From Oceanispirochaeta crateris (lineage in GTDB: Bacteria > Spirochaetota > Spirochaetia > DSM-2461), in assembly GCF_008329965.1 (NCBI RefSeq), contig NZ_CP036150.1, forward strand, positions 62,001 to 126,000: a stretch of 64,000 nt of DNA, given 5' to 3'. The position numbers were made by a program, and so were the translations under genes. The notes beneath the pieces were generated by a model that ran no database searches, was not told where the DNA came from, and saw only the letters and a list, made by a program, of their open reading frames with translations. Below, piece after piece: positions 56,701 to 64,000 of this stretch; positions within the stretch are counted from its first letter, which is position 1, and every line of letters starts with the position of its first letter.

Positions 56701-56875
56701 TCTTATATATTTTTAAAAGAACCCTCCTTTTTCATGGCTGTGGACCTCAGGTATCTGGATTATTCTCTTCCTGGAGGATTTAATTACTACAAAATTAGTA
56801 ATATAAGTTGAAGTCTGATTTTTTTTCTTCATAATTAAAGTAAATATTGTGAATACACATCATAAGGAGTCGTGT

Positions 56876-57652
56876 ATGAAGATTAATAAGACTTTTCTAA
56901 TTATATCCGGTTTTTTAATGACCTTGTCAGTATCTGCTTTTACACAAAATGGAGAAACGATTGTCACTGAAGATGTAAAATATACTGTTGGAGGCATGGA
57001 TTTCCAGGGATATCTGGCCTATGACAGTGCTGTCAAAGGAACTCGTCCAGGCATAATTGTTGTCCATGAGTGGACCGGTTTGAATGACTACGCAAAGTTC
57101 AGAGCCCGTGAATTAGCAAAGCAGGGGTATGTTGCCTTTGCTGCAGACATGTATGGCGGTGGGAAGGAAGTTCCCGTTTCTGAAGCCAGATCGATGTCTG
57201 GGAAAGTAGGATCTGATTTTCCTCTGATCAAGGAAAGATTTACAGCTGCCCTCGATGTATTGGAAAGTAACGCCATGGTGGATAATACTAAAGTTGCCGC
57301 AATCGGTTACTGTTTCGGTGGAGGGATTGTCCTGAATGCTGCCAGAATGGGGGTTGAATTACAAGGCATTGCCAGTTTTCATGCCAGTATAAACACCGGT
57401 TTGGATGCGGGCAAAGGTGATGTTAAAACCCCACTCTTAGTCTTACAGGGAGCCGGTGATCCTGCGGCGCCTCCTCAAAAACAGGAAGCCTTCCGTAAAG
57501 AAATGAACTCTGCCGGTGCCAATTATGAGTATGTCATCTATCCTGATGTCAATGCCCATAATTTCACAAATCCCGAAGGAAGTAGTTATTACCCCGAAGA
57601 AGCCGAAGACGCCTGGGGTAAAATGCTTGATTTCTTTCAGGAAATCTTTTAA
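56876..57652 (+). CDS. Dienelactone hydrolase family protein, exported
   Basis: 258-residue alpha/beta hydrolase with an N-terminal signal peptide (TFLIISGFLMTLSVSAF). Nucleophile Cys146 is in GYCFGG, the acid is the Asp in GAGDPAAPP, and the His is in NAHNF, the classic Cys-Asp-His triad. The ATG at 56876 has an AAGGAG site. Its natural substrate is unknown. A strong terminator follows. Confidence 0.92.
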   Translation: MKINKTFLIISGFLMTLSVSAFTQNGETIVTEDVKYTVGGMDFQGYLAYDSAVKGTRPGIIVVHEWTGLNDYAKFRARELAKQGYVAFAADMYGGGKEVPVSEARSMSGKVGSDFPLIKERFTAALDVLESNAMVDNTKVAAIGYCFGGGIVLNAARMGVELQGIASFHASINTGLDAGKGDVKTPLLVLQGAGDPAAPPQKQEAFRKEMNSAGANYEYVIYPDVNAHNFTNPEGSSYYPEEAEDAWGKMLDFFQEIF

Positions 57653-57680
57653 GTTTTAAGTCTCTTATGTTGTTTTTTTA

Positions 57681-57719
57681 CTGCCCCTCAACCTGCCATA
57701 GGATGAGGGGCAGTTTTTT
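57681..57719 (+). terminator. Intrinsic terminator after the dienelactone hydrolase gene
   Basis: CTGCCCCTCA (57681-57690) and TGAGGGGCAG (57704-57713) form a 10-bp stem with a 13-base loop and a T6 run. It also separates this gene from the convergent hsp20 genes. Confidence 0.92.
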
Positions 57720-57722
57720 GTT

Positions 57723-58088
57723 TTAGAGGGCTTTTACTTTTATTTTTCTGGGTTTCTCTGACTCCTTAATGTAAAGGGTTAGTGTGAGAATCCCTTTCTC
57801 CATTCGAGCTTCAATCCTCTCCCTGTCAATGGTATCGTCAATGGTGTATTCCTGATGGAAATCACCCTCAGGAATTTCCTTAACCCGATACCTTCCCTGG
57901 AGTGATTTGGCCTTTTTTGATCCATGAAGAATCAACAGGTTTCCATCAATTTTGACCTCCAGTTCGTCTTTGGAAACACCGGGCATTTCCATTGTGAGTA
58001 CCACTTTTGAATCTTCTCTGTATATATTGCAGGGAGCGCAAAAAGTCCTTCTTTTTTCCATTGTTTGTACATCAGCCATAACATCCAC
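57723..58088 (-). CDS. Small heat-shock protein (Hsp20/alpha-crystallin)
   Basis: 121 residues: an alpha-crystallin domain with VVLTMEMPGVSKDELEVKID, the EIPEGDFHQEY strand and ARMEKGILTLTL, and only a short C-terminal tail. It lies 3 bases after the other Hsp20 gene and was probably copied from it, although the two now differ much. ATP-independent holdase role by family. Confidence 0.92.
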   Translation of the reverse strand: MDVMADVQTMEKRRTFCAPCNIYREDSKVVLTMEMPGVSKDELEVKIDGNLLILHGSKKAKSLQGRYRVKEIPEGDFHQEYTIDDTIDRERIEARMEKGILTLTLYIKESEKPRKIKVKAL

Positions 58089-58091
58089 CTC

Positions 58092-58550
58092 CTAATGAAC
58101 CTGAACAGAAATCTGCTTGGGTTTTGCTTCTTCTTTTTTAGGTAGATTTACCTTCAAAATACCCTCTTCCAGGTGAGCCTCTACGGCACTGGAATCAATA
58201 TCCGCAGGAAGGGAAAGAGTCCTCTGAAAACCTCCGGACCATGTTTCTCTCTTAAAGTACTTGCCTTTCTTACCGTCAAAAAGCTCTTTCTTTTCACCCT
58301 TGATTGTGAGGGTATTGGCCGTGATGGATACATCAATTTCATTTTCATCCATTCCTGGTAATTCGCAGATGATAGTGAGTGATTCATCTGTTTCTACGAC
58401 ATCGATAGCCGGAGAAACATTGCGGTCAAACAATCCGGTTGTAGAAGGAGCATTCGTCACTTTGAACAAGTTGTTAATCTCTTCCTGCAGGCTGGATAGA
58501 TCTGCCCAAGGATCATAAATATCTTTGTCTTTCCACTTAACTAATGACAT
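58092..58550 (-). CDS. Small heat-shock protein (Hsp20/alpha-crystallin)
   Basis: 152 residues starting MSLVKWKDKDIYDPW, as is common in bacterial Hsp20, with LTIICELPGMDENEIDVSI, RETWSGGFQRTLSLP and EAHLEEGILKVNLPKKE. The C-terminal tail contains KQISVQV in place of the usual I-x-I anchor. The ATG at 58550 follows a GGAGG site. First gene of a two-gene operon with a sigma-54-type promoter about 36-52 bases upstream. Confidence 0.94.
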   Translation of the reverse strand: MSLVKWKDKDIYDPWADLSSLQEEINNLFKVTNAPSTTGLFDRNVSPAIDVVETDESLTIICELPGMDENEIDVSITANTLTIKGEKKELFDGKKGKYFKRETWSGGFQRTLSLPADIDSSAVEAHLEEGILKVNLPKKEEAKPKQISVQVH

Positions 58551-58585
58551 AATCGTACCTCCCGAATTAGTTTCTAATAACAATT

Positions 58586-58602
58586 ATGCATAGACTGTGC
58601 CA
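58586..58602 (-). promoter_or_regulatory. Sigma-54 (RpoN)-type promoter of the hsp20 operon
   Basis: On the minus strand TGGCAC (58602-58597) and ATGCA (58591-58587) place GG and GC exactly as in the -24/-12 consensus TGGCACG-N4-TTGCW. The predicted start near 58576 leaves a leader of about 25 bases holding the GGAGG site. RpoN and its activator are not in the window. Confidence 0.65.
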
Positions 58603-59016
58603 ATTCGTGATATCGTTAATGTAATATTTTAACTGTATTGTATATAAGGAAATATAGCTTTTTTAATTTTCTGTTACTTTTCTCCATCCTGGATCGAAGG
58701 ATACAATTGATACACTATCAGAGTGACTGACTTTAGGAATATGTCAATATGACTCAAGGTGTAAATTCAATGAAGTAGAACCGTGTCATAAGGAAACGTA
58801 TGTCTATGGATACACCTTTTCGCTGTTCTATAACCCTTAAATTCTGCCTCTTATGGCTCTATCAGACAGAGAATTTACGTCCTCAGGATTGGGAAACCTT
58901 CTCTGATTCTGGAGGAAAAAATACTAACCCTTAACAAATCATTTCATTACGATCCTCTAATAGAAACAGAAGAACATTATTAAAAATGAAAAATTGTTGT
59001 TTATGAGGAGAATCAA
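58603..59016. other. Region between hsp20 and alkaline phosphatase genes
   Basis: About 410 bases. Its left part lies upstream of the sigma-54-type site and may hold enhancer sites. A possible 44-codon frame lies at 58800-58934. A GAGGAG ribosome site precedes the phosphatase. No clear Pho box or terminator was found. Confidence 0.4.
58800..58934 (+). CDS. Possible small ORF, 44 residues
   Basis: ATG with an AAGGA site 5 bases upstream, then a frame reading MSMDTPFRCSITLKFCLLWL and a polar tail to TAA. No relatives are recognised and the composition is unremarkable. It may be a leader peptide of the downstream phosphatase gene or chance. Confidence 0.2.
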   Translation: MSMDTPFRCSITLKFCLLWLYQTENLRPQDWETFSDSGGKNTNP

Positions 59017-60489
59017 ATGAAAAAGAATCTTACATTATTTTTAGTCCTTGTTTTCACCACGGGATTATTTGCCACCGGTCAGTCCGACTCCGTTGTAAAG
59101 GGACAGGATTTGAGTCTACAGAAAGCTAAGTACATGTTTCTATTCATCGGAGACGGTATGGCCATGCCCCAGATTACGGCCACCGAAGCCTATTTAAGTG
59201 CCAACAGGGCCTCTGCTCCTGGCGTGGAAAAGCTTGCCTTTACACAGTTTCCGGCTCAAGGACTCACTACCACTTATGACGCGGGATCTTTTATTACAGA
59301 CTCCGCTTCTGCAGGGACGGCCATCGCAACAGGCAGCAAGACTCTTTCGGGAGTGATCAATATGGACGAGACAAGAACCAAAGAACTGAAGACTATTGCA
59401 GAGTATGCTAAAGAATCAGGACGTAAAGTCGGCATTATCTCCAGCGTCAATCTTGATCATGCAACACCTGCCTGCTTTTATGCCAAGGAAGAAAGCAGAA
59501 ACAATTACTTCAACATTAACATGCAGTTGGCTCATAGTAATTTTGACTATTTTGCCGGTGGTATGGTCAGGGTCGATAAGACTCCTGAAGGGCAGAAATC
59601 AGCTCATGATCTCATGCAGGATAATGGCTGGCTCATGGCGTCCAACCGGGATGAGCTGAATGCCCTTGTTCCCAGTGATAAACAGGTTTATGCCTACTAC
59701 AACAGCAGTTTTACACGGAACTCTCTAGATTATGCCATCGACATGGAACCCGAGGATATCAGCCTTGCTGAATATACTGCTAAGGGGATTGAACTCCTTT
59801 CTGCAAATGAAGAAGGATTCTTCATGATGGTCGAAGGTGGGAAGATTGACTGGGCCTGTCATGCCAATGATGCTGCCGCTTCCATCCATAATACCATAGC
59901 CTTTGACAATGCCGTTAAAGAAGCCATCAAATTTTACCAGGCTCATCCTGAAGAGACCGTCATCATTGTAACTGGAGATCATGAGACAGGGGGACTGACC
60001 CTCGGTTTTGCTGGAACAAAATATGATTCCGCCTTTGCAGAAATTGACAAACAGCTAATGTCTTATGAAGCCTTTGACCACTATATCCTCACTCCCTATA
60101 AAGAATCTCATAAAGAGGGAGGAGAACTGGCTGATATTCTTCCTGAAATTGAGAAAAACTTCGGGTTGAGCGATCTTACAGATTATGAACTTGAAATGCT
60201 TGTTTCGGCCTTTTACAGAAGCATGGGAAGTGAGGTTAATGAGTCATCCAAGACCCAGGATTACCTCCTTTACGGTGGCTATGAGCCCCTTACAATGACA
60301 ATCACACATCTTCTGAATCAGAGAGCCGGTCTTGCCTGGACATCCTACTCCCACACTGGTGTTCCAGTACAAACTTTTGCCCTCGGTGCGGGTGAAGAGC
60401 TTTTCAACGGTTACTACGATAATACAGATATCTTCAAAAAGATGTATCAACTTCTGTTTCCTGAAATCACCGTAGCTTTGGCTCAATAA
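59017..60489 (+). CDS. Alkaline phosphatase (PhoA family)
   Basis: Exported phosphomonoesterase of 490 residues. A signal peptide (NLTLFLVLVFTTGLFA) precedes metal and catalytic motifs: FLFIGDGMAMPQ (Asp ligand), FITDSASAGTA with nucleophile Ser96, LDHATPA, MVEGGKIDWACHANDAA, VTGDHETGG and YSHTGVPV. The Arg of the classic D-S-A-R/A site varies in this family. A GAGGAG site precedes the start. A hairpin follows the stop. Confidence 0.94.
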   Translation: MKKNLTLFLVLVFTTGLFATGQSDSVVKGQDLSLQKAKYMFLFIGDGMAMPQITATEAYLSANRASAPGVEKLAFTQFPAQGLTTTYDAGSFITDSASAGTAIATGSKTLSGVINMDETRTKELKTIAEYAKESGRKVGIISSVNLDHATPACFYAKEESRNNYFNINMQLAHSNFDYFAGGMVRVDKTPEGQKSAHDLMQDNGWLMASNRDELNALVPSDKQVYAYYNSSFTRNSLDYAIDMEPEDISLAEYTAKGIELLSANEEGFFMMVEGGKIDWACHANDAAASIHNTIAFDNAVKEAIKFYQAHPEETVIIVTGDHETGGLTLGFAGTKYDSAFAEIDKQLMSYEAFDHYILTPYKESHKEGGELADILPEIEKNFGLSDLTDYELEMLVSAFYRSMGSEVNESSKTQDYLLYGGYEPLTMTITHLLNQRAGLAWTSYSHTGVPVQTFALGAGEELFNGYYDNTDIFKKMYQLLFPEITVALAQ

Positions 60490-60502
60490 TATCATATCAT
60501 CA

Positions 60503-60529
60503 GGGGAGGGAAATTCCCTCCCCGTCGTT
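60503..60529 (+). terminator. Intrinsic terminator after the phosphatase gene
   Basis: GGGGAGGGA and TCCCTCCCC form a 9-bp GC-rich stem with a 3-base loop, followed by GTCGTTTT. The T-run is short, so some read-through into the next gene is possible. Confidence 0.75.
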
Positions 60530-60547
60530 TTAGAAAAGAGGTTTCCC

Positions 60548-61696
60548 ATGTTGATAGCCGAGAAAAGCGGTGTTAAAGATAAATTTTTTGTCCTCCTTGT
60601 TTGTTTACTGACCTTCGTTCTCTTTTTAATTCCCACAGGGTTTGAAAACAGGCTGCAAAAAGATGTCATTAGAGCCAGAGCCTTGATCACTGCTGTTGAT
60701 AACAGTGAGCTGGAACAGTATGGCATCGTTAAAACAGGTAATCAGGGAGTGGAAATTGAGATTTTAAATGGTCCCTTTAAAGGTCTCGTCACAGAATCTA
60801 ATAATATGCTTATGGGTAAACTCGAACTGGATAAGATGTTTTCCATAGGGGATGTTGCTCTCGTCGTCATCAACATGAAAGAGAACGGAGAATTTGTCTA
60901 CGCCAATGTCATTGATCATTACCGCATACGGATAGAACTGGTTCTTCTATTGCTATTTTCGGGGCTTCTGGTCCTCTTCGCCGGCTGGACAGGTGCAAAA
61001 GCACTTCTGTCGTTTATATTTACAGGAGCCTGTATCTGGAAAATCCTGCTTCCAGGTTTTCTCAATGGATGGAATCCTATCCTTCTTTCATTACTGATCA
61101 TCTCTGTATTGTCTGGAGTTATTATTTTTCTGGTAGGTGGTGTTACCAAACGCGGGCTTGTCGCCTTTCTCGGCACAATTTCCGGGATTGGAATTACAGC
61201 GGTCATCTCCATACTCTTTGGTGGTCTTTTTCATATCCATGGTGCTATTAGACCTTTCTCGGAGACTCTGCTCTATTCCGGGTATGCCCATCTGGATTTG
61301 AGTGCCATTTTTATATCCGGAATATTCCTTGCCTCCTCTGGTGCTGTCATGGATATCGGCATGGATATTTCTGCCTCCATGAGCGAGATTGTTCATAAAA
61401 AACCTGATATCCACTCCAGTGAGTTGATCCTTTCTGGAATAAAAGTCGGCCGGGCGGTGGTCGGTACGATGACAACCACTCTGTTACTGGCCTATTCAGG
61501 AAGTTATTCGGCAGTTCTCATGGTCATGATGGCGCAAGGAACTCCTATGTTTAATATTTTGAATCTTAGTTACATCAGTGCAGAGATTCTACACACTCTT
61601 GTCGGGAGTTTCGGTCTGGTGTTGACGGCTCCTCTAACCGCTTTGATCGCTGGGTTTATATATAAGAAAACAGAAGATTCATCCCTTTCCTCCTGA
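60548..61696 (+). CDS. YibE/F family membrane protein
   Basis: 382 residues: a first membrane helix at about 13-30, an extracytoplasmic beta-rich domain (about 38-120), then seven membrane segments from about residue 125. The conserved YibE/F stretch is SSGAVMDIGMDISASMSEI, and GTMTTTLLLAYSGS follows. Function is unsettled; members are described as possible transporters or putative enzymes. An AGAGG site precedes the ATG. Confidence 0.9.
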   Translation: MLIAEKSGVKDKFFVLLVCLLTFVLFLIPTGFENRLQKDVIRARALITAVDNSELEQYGIVKTGNQGVEIEILNGPFKGLVTESNNMLMGKLELDKMFSIGDVALVVINMKENGEFVYANVIDHYRIRIELVLLLLFSGLLVLFAGWTGAKALLSFIFTGACIWKILLPGFLNGWNPILLSLLIISVLSGVIIFLVGGVTKRGLVAFLGTISGIGITAVISILFGGLFHIHGAIRPFSETLLYSGYAHLDLSAIFISGIFLASSGAVMDIGMDISASMSEIVHKKPDIHSSELILSGIKVGRAVVGTMTTTLLLAYSGSYSAVLMVMMAQGTPMFNILNLSYISAEILHTLVGSFGLVLTAPLTALIAGFIYKKTEDSSLSS

Positions 61697-61776
61697 CCCT
61701 AAGCGTTCATGGATAGATTTCATCTACTCGCATCCCGGTAAAGCTTTTACAAACATTATTCTTCATTCTTAAAAAT

Positions 61777-61809
61777 TGACTATAGTCATTAATTTATTGA
61801 CTGCAGTCA
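61777..61809. promoter_or_regulatory. Twin 12-bp palindromic operators upstream of etfB
   Basis: TGACTATAGTCA (61777-61788) and TGACTGCAGTCA (61798-61809) are both perfect palindromes with identical flanks (AT before, TT after). Their centres are 21 bp apart, two helical turns. The second overlaps the candidate -35 box. The form fits a dimeric repressor of the FadR/LldR (GntR) kind, but the family is inferred. Confidence 0.65.
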
Positions 61810-61825
61810 TTCTTGGGGTCATACT
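61797..61825 (+). promoter_or_regulatory. Promoter of the etf-dehydrogenase operon
   Basis: TTGACT (61797-61802) and CATACT (61820-61825) are 17 bases apart. The -35 box lies inside the second palindrome, so a bound repressor would block polymerase. The predicted start is near 61832, about 49 bases ahead of the etfB ATG. Confidence 0.6.
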
Positions 61826-61880
61826 AATCTCCAGCCAGGGTTCAATTATCCCTGTAATGACTACGGAGGATATTATTGAA

Positions 61881-62678
61881 ATGAGAATCATTGTTCCCAT
61901 CAAACAGGTTCCTGAAAGCTCCAATGTGAAAATGGATGCCGAGTCAGGTACGGTTATACGTTCCGGCAGCAATGCCGTTGTGAATCCCCTGGATCTTTAT
62001 GCTTTGGAAGCCGCTTTGCAAATGCGGGAGCAACACGGTGGATCTGTTACCGCTTTGAGCATGGGACCGCCCTCGGCCATGAAAGCTCTCCGGGAAGCCC
62101 TTGCCATGGGATGTGATGACGCCTGTCTTGTGTCTGACAGAAAATTCGGAGGTTCTGATACCTGGGCTACCTCCTATATTATTTCTAGAGCCATCGCCGC
62201 CCTGGGTGACTTCGATCTGATTCTCTGCGGGGAACGGGCAACCGATGGCGATACGGCACAGGTCGGCCCCGGCATAGCCGCCTGGTTGGATCTTCCTTTG
62301 GCCAGTTATGTTTCCAAAGTTGAGTCTCTGGATGCACAGAAGGGCACTTTGCTGGTGGAACGACTGATCGAAGAGGGTTATCAGCGTTTATCCCTCTGTC
62401 TTCCGGCACTACTAACGGTTGTCAAAGAGATTGCCGAGCCTAGACTCCCGACTCTCGAAGGAAAAAAACGATCCATCAACACAGAAATCCCCATCTTAGG
62501 TTCGGAAAATATGGACCTGGAGCCTGCCTATCTTGGTCTGAGAGGCTCTCCCACTAAAGTTGTGAAAATTATGACCCCCCAGGTCACCCGGGGAGGTCGT
62601 GTTATAGAGGCCGGAGATGATACCCCCGCAGCGGTGGGGGAATTGATCAAATATCTGAAAGAAAAGGATCTTGTATGA
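61881..62678 (+). CDS. etfB: Electron transfer flavoprotein beta subunit
   Basis: 265 residues beginning MRIIVPIKQVPESSNVK, with a GGAGGA site 10 bases upstream; an in-frame start at 61776 lies in the operators and is rejected. The motif ATDGDTAQVGPGIAAWL matches the DGDTAQVGP form seen in bifurcating EtfB, where a second FAD replaces AMP, and the C-terminal part keeps the TRGGRVIEAG region. The stop overlaps the next gene's ATG (ATGA). It likely works with the fused dehydrogenase that follows. Confidence 0.94.
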   Translation: MRIIVPIKQVPESSNVKMDAESGTVIRSGSNAVVNPLDLYALEAALQMREQHGGSVTALSMGPPSAMKALREALAMGCDDACLVSDRKFGGSDTWATSYIISRAIAALGDFDLILCGERATDGDTAQVGPGIAAWLDLPLASYVSKVESLDAQKGTLLVERLIEEGYQRLSLCLPALLTVVKEIAEPRLPTLEGKKRSINTEIPILGSENMDLEPAYLGLRGSPTKVVKIMTPQVTRGGRVIEAGDDTPAAVGELIKYLKEKDLV

Positions 62679-64000
62679 GTTTTGTATGGACTATAGCCGA
62701 ACAGCACAAGGGGATATTGAAGGATGTCTCATTTGAACTTTTAGCCAGAGGACGCAGTCTGGCAGATGAGGTTGATACAAAACTGGCCTCAGTCGTGATT
62801 GGATACGGAGTCGGTCAGGAAGAGCTGTCCCGCTTGATTGCCGGGGGAGCCGACGAGGTGTACAGTGTTCAACACCCCGCATTGGAAGAGTTCAGTTGTG
62901 AATCCTACAGTGCGGTTTTGCAGAATCTGATTAAAACCTGGAATCCCAGCATCATTCTTGCCTCGGCCACAACCCAGGGACGTACTCTCATGCCCCATGT
63001 TGCTGTCAAAGTACATACAGGCCTCACTGCGGACTGTACGGAACTTGCCATAGAACCCGGGACTGACAATCTGCTACAGACCAGGCCGGCTATCGGTGGT
63101 AATATCATGGCAACCATAAAAACACCCGATCATCGACCACAAATGGCAACTATCCGCCCGAAATCCAACAAGGTTTTGAAACCCGATTCATCCAGGGTCG
63201 GACAAATTATTGAAGTCCTTGTCCTGGAGTCTCTCCTTGACTCAAGGGTTAAAATCATTGGTTATCGAGAGGGTAACACCGGGTTTGTCAACCTTGAAGA
63301 GGCCGATATCGTTGTTGCCGGAGGACGGGGGTTTAAAAAATCCGAAAACTTCAGCATGCTGGACGAAGCCGCAACACGATTGGGCGGGGTGGTTGGCGCC
63401 ACCCGTGATGCCGTCGATAGAGGCTGGATCTCCTATCCCCATCAGATTGGTTTGAGTGGTAAAACCATATCTTCCCGCTTGTATGTAGGCGCGGGAATCT
63501 CAGGTTCTATTCAGCATCTGGCGGGTATAAAAACCTGTGAAACCATCGTTTCTATAAACTCCGACCCTGAGGCAAATCTTCACAAGGTTGCTGATTTTGG
63601 TATTGTGGGCGATCTTTTTGAAGTCATGCCCGAACTGATCAGGCAGCTGGGCGGGAAATCCTCTGATCTGGATATTCCCCAGGAGAAAACGAGTTCTCAA
63701 ACTGAAAAGAAAATATTCCGCACAAGAACTTCGGCATCTCCCTATGCTCGGGTGAATAAGGCTCATGTAAAAGAACTGAAAACCATCGTCGGTCAGGGAA
63801 ATGTCATTGTGGATGAAGAGCGTCTGGAATCCTATTCTCATGATGAGACAGATGCTTCTGAATATGCTGTCATACCGGAAGTTGTGGTATTACCAAGTAC
63901 TACAGAAGAAGTGTCCAAAATCATGAAACTTGCCAACCGAGAGAATATTCCTGTCACTCCCCGGGGGGCTGGATCGGGTCTTTCGGGTGGAGCCATCCCC
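62675..64000 (+). CDS. Electron transfer flavoprotein alpha fused to GlcD/lactate dehydrogenase-type flavoprotein (3' end outside window)
   Basis: One uninterrupted frame of at least 442 residues. Residues 1 to about 328 are a complete EtfA, with the FAD site GGRGFKKSENFSML, GGVVGATRDAVDRGW, LSGKTISSRLYVGAGISG and QHLAGIK. After a polar linker (about 329-353) a second domain starts: KTIVGQGNVIVDEERLESYSHD, EVVVLPSTTEEVSKIM and VTPRGAGSGLSGG, the FAD-binding type 4 domain of GlcD/D-lactate dehydrogenases. The rest lies beyond base 64000. In Acetobacterium the equivalent LctB, LctC and LctD are separate proteins that form a lactate dehydrogenase-Etf complex. Confidence 0.92.
   Translation, partial: MSFVWTIAEQHKGILKDVSFELLARGRSLADEVDTKLASVVIGYGVGQEELSRLIAGGADEVYSVQHPALEEFSCESYSAVLQNLIKTWNPSIILASATTQGRTLMPHVAVKVHTGLTADCTELAIEPGTDNLLQTRPAIGGNIMATIKTPDHRPQMATIRPKSNKVLKPDSSRVGQIIEVLVLESLLDSRVKIIGYREGNTGFVNLEEADIVVAGGRGFKKSENFSMLDEAATRLGGVVGATRDAVDRGWISYPHQIGLSGKTISSRLYVGAGISGSIQHLAGIKTCETIVSINSDPEANLHKVADFGIVGDLFEVMPELIRQLGGKSSDLDIPQEKTSSQTEKKIFRTRTSASPYARVNKAHVKELKTIVGQGNVIVDEERLESYSHDETDASEYAVIPEVVVLPSTTEEVSKIMKLANRENIPVTPRGAGSGLSGGAIP

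Noticed and set aside
1-64000. CRISPR arrays, tRNA or rRNA genes, insertion sequences, prophage or attachment sites
   Set aside because: No spaced direct repeats, cloverleaf patterns, transposase or phage genes were seen while reading both strands; a short tRNA could still have been missed by eye.

Overview
The window looks like part of the chromosome of a free-living, probably marine or sediment, spirochaete (Oceanispirochaeta/Spirochaeta-like). Supporting signs are a full bacterial V-type ATPase operon in place of an F-type one, an OmpA-like protein built on FlgD-type Ig repeats, a permissive lipobox, and mixed fermentative and anaerobic redox enzymes. The genus is an inference; there is no rRNA here. 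No tRNA, rRNA, CRISPR array, insertion sequence or prophage was seen.

Layout. 1-3144: the end of an OmpA/FlgD-Ig protein facing an unrecognised membrane protein. 3231-15855: a TCA-cycle operon, acnA-sdhA-sdhB-sucC-sucD-sucA-sucB-citrate synthase-rubredoxin, with no sdhC/sdhD. 15884-21018 (minus): a polyamine operon, speA-carboxyspermidine dehydrogenase-carboxyspermidine decarboxylase-speB, giving spermidine without S-adenosylmethionine decarboxylase. 21568-23114: a DEAD-box helicase broken by a one-base slip in a G7 tract. 23200-27362 (minus): an RND efflux pair. 27525-31371: MFS carrier, lipoprotein, small membrane protein, hemolysin III-like protein, SDR.

31495-42664 is a tungsten/molybdenum module. 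On the plus strand lie a four-cluster ferredoxin, an aldehyde:ferredoxin oxidoreductase with an extra C-terminal domain, and an enlarged iron-type alcohol dehydrogenase. Facing it on the minus strand is tupA-tupB-tupC-moeA-moaA-moaC-MOSC-mog-MOSC, covering oxyanion uptake and cofactor synthesis. Its leader carries features of a Moco/Tuco riboswitch. tupC is also interrupted by a one-base slip, in a C6 tract, which hides a TOBE domain.

42940-51584: V-ATPase operon (G/H-like, C, I, K, F, E, A, B, D). 51614-52559: universal stress protein and a PTS EIIA. 52644-55011: DUF39, NIL-ferredoxin and UPF0280 genes, the set linked to homocysteine formation from aspartate semialdehyde. 55201-61696: a HAMP sensor ending in a Cys4 motif, a dienelactone hydrolase, two Hsp20 genes behind a sigma-54-type promoter, alkaline phosphatase and a YibE/F membrane protein. 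61777-64000: twin palindromic operators, etfB, and an etfA fused in frame to a GlcD/lactate dehydrogenase-type flavoprotein that runs off the end.

The strongest candidates for something new are the EtfA-dehydrogenase fusion with its operators, the AOR C-terminal extension plus duplicated ADH domain in the tungsten module, and the two in-tract frameshifts.
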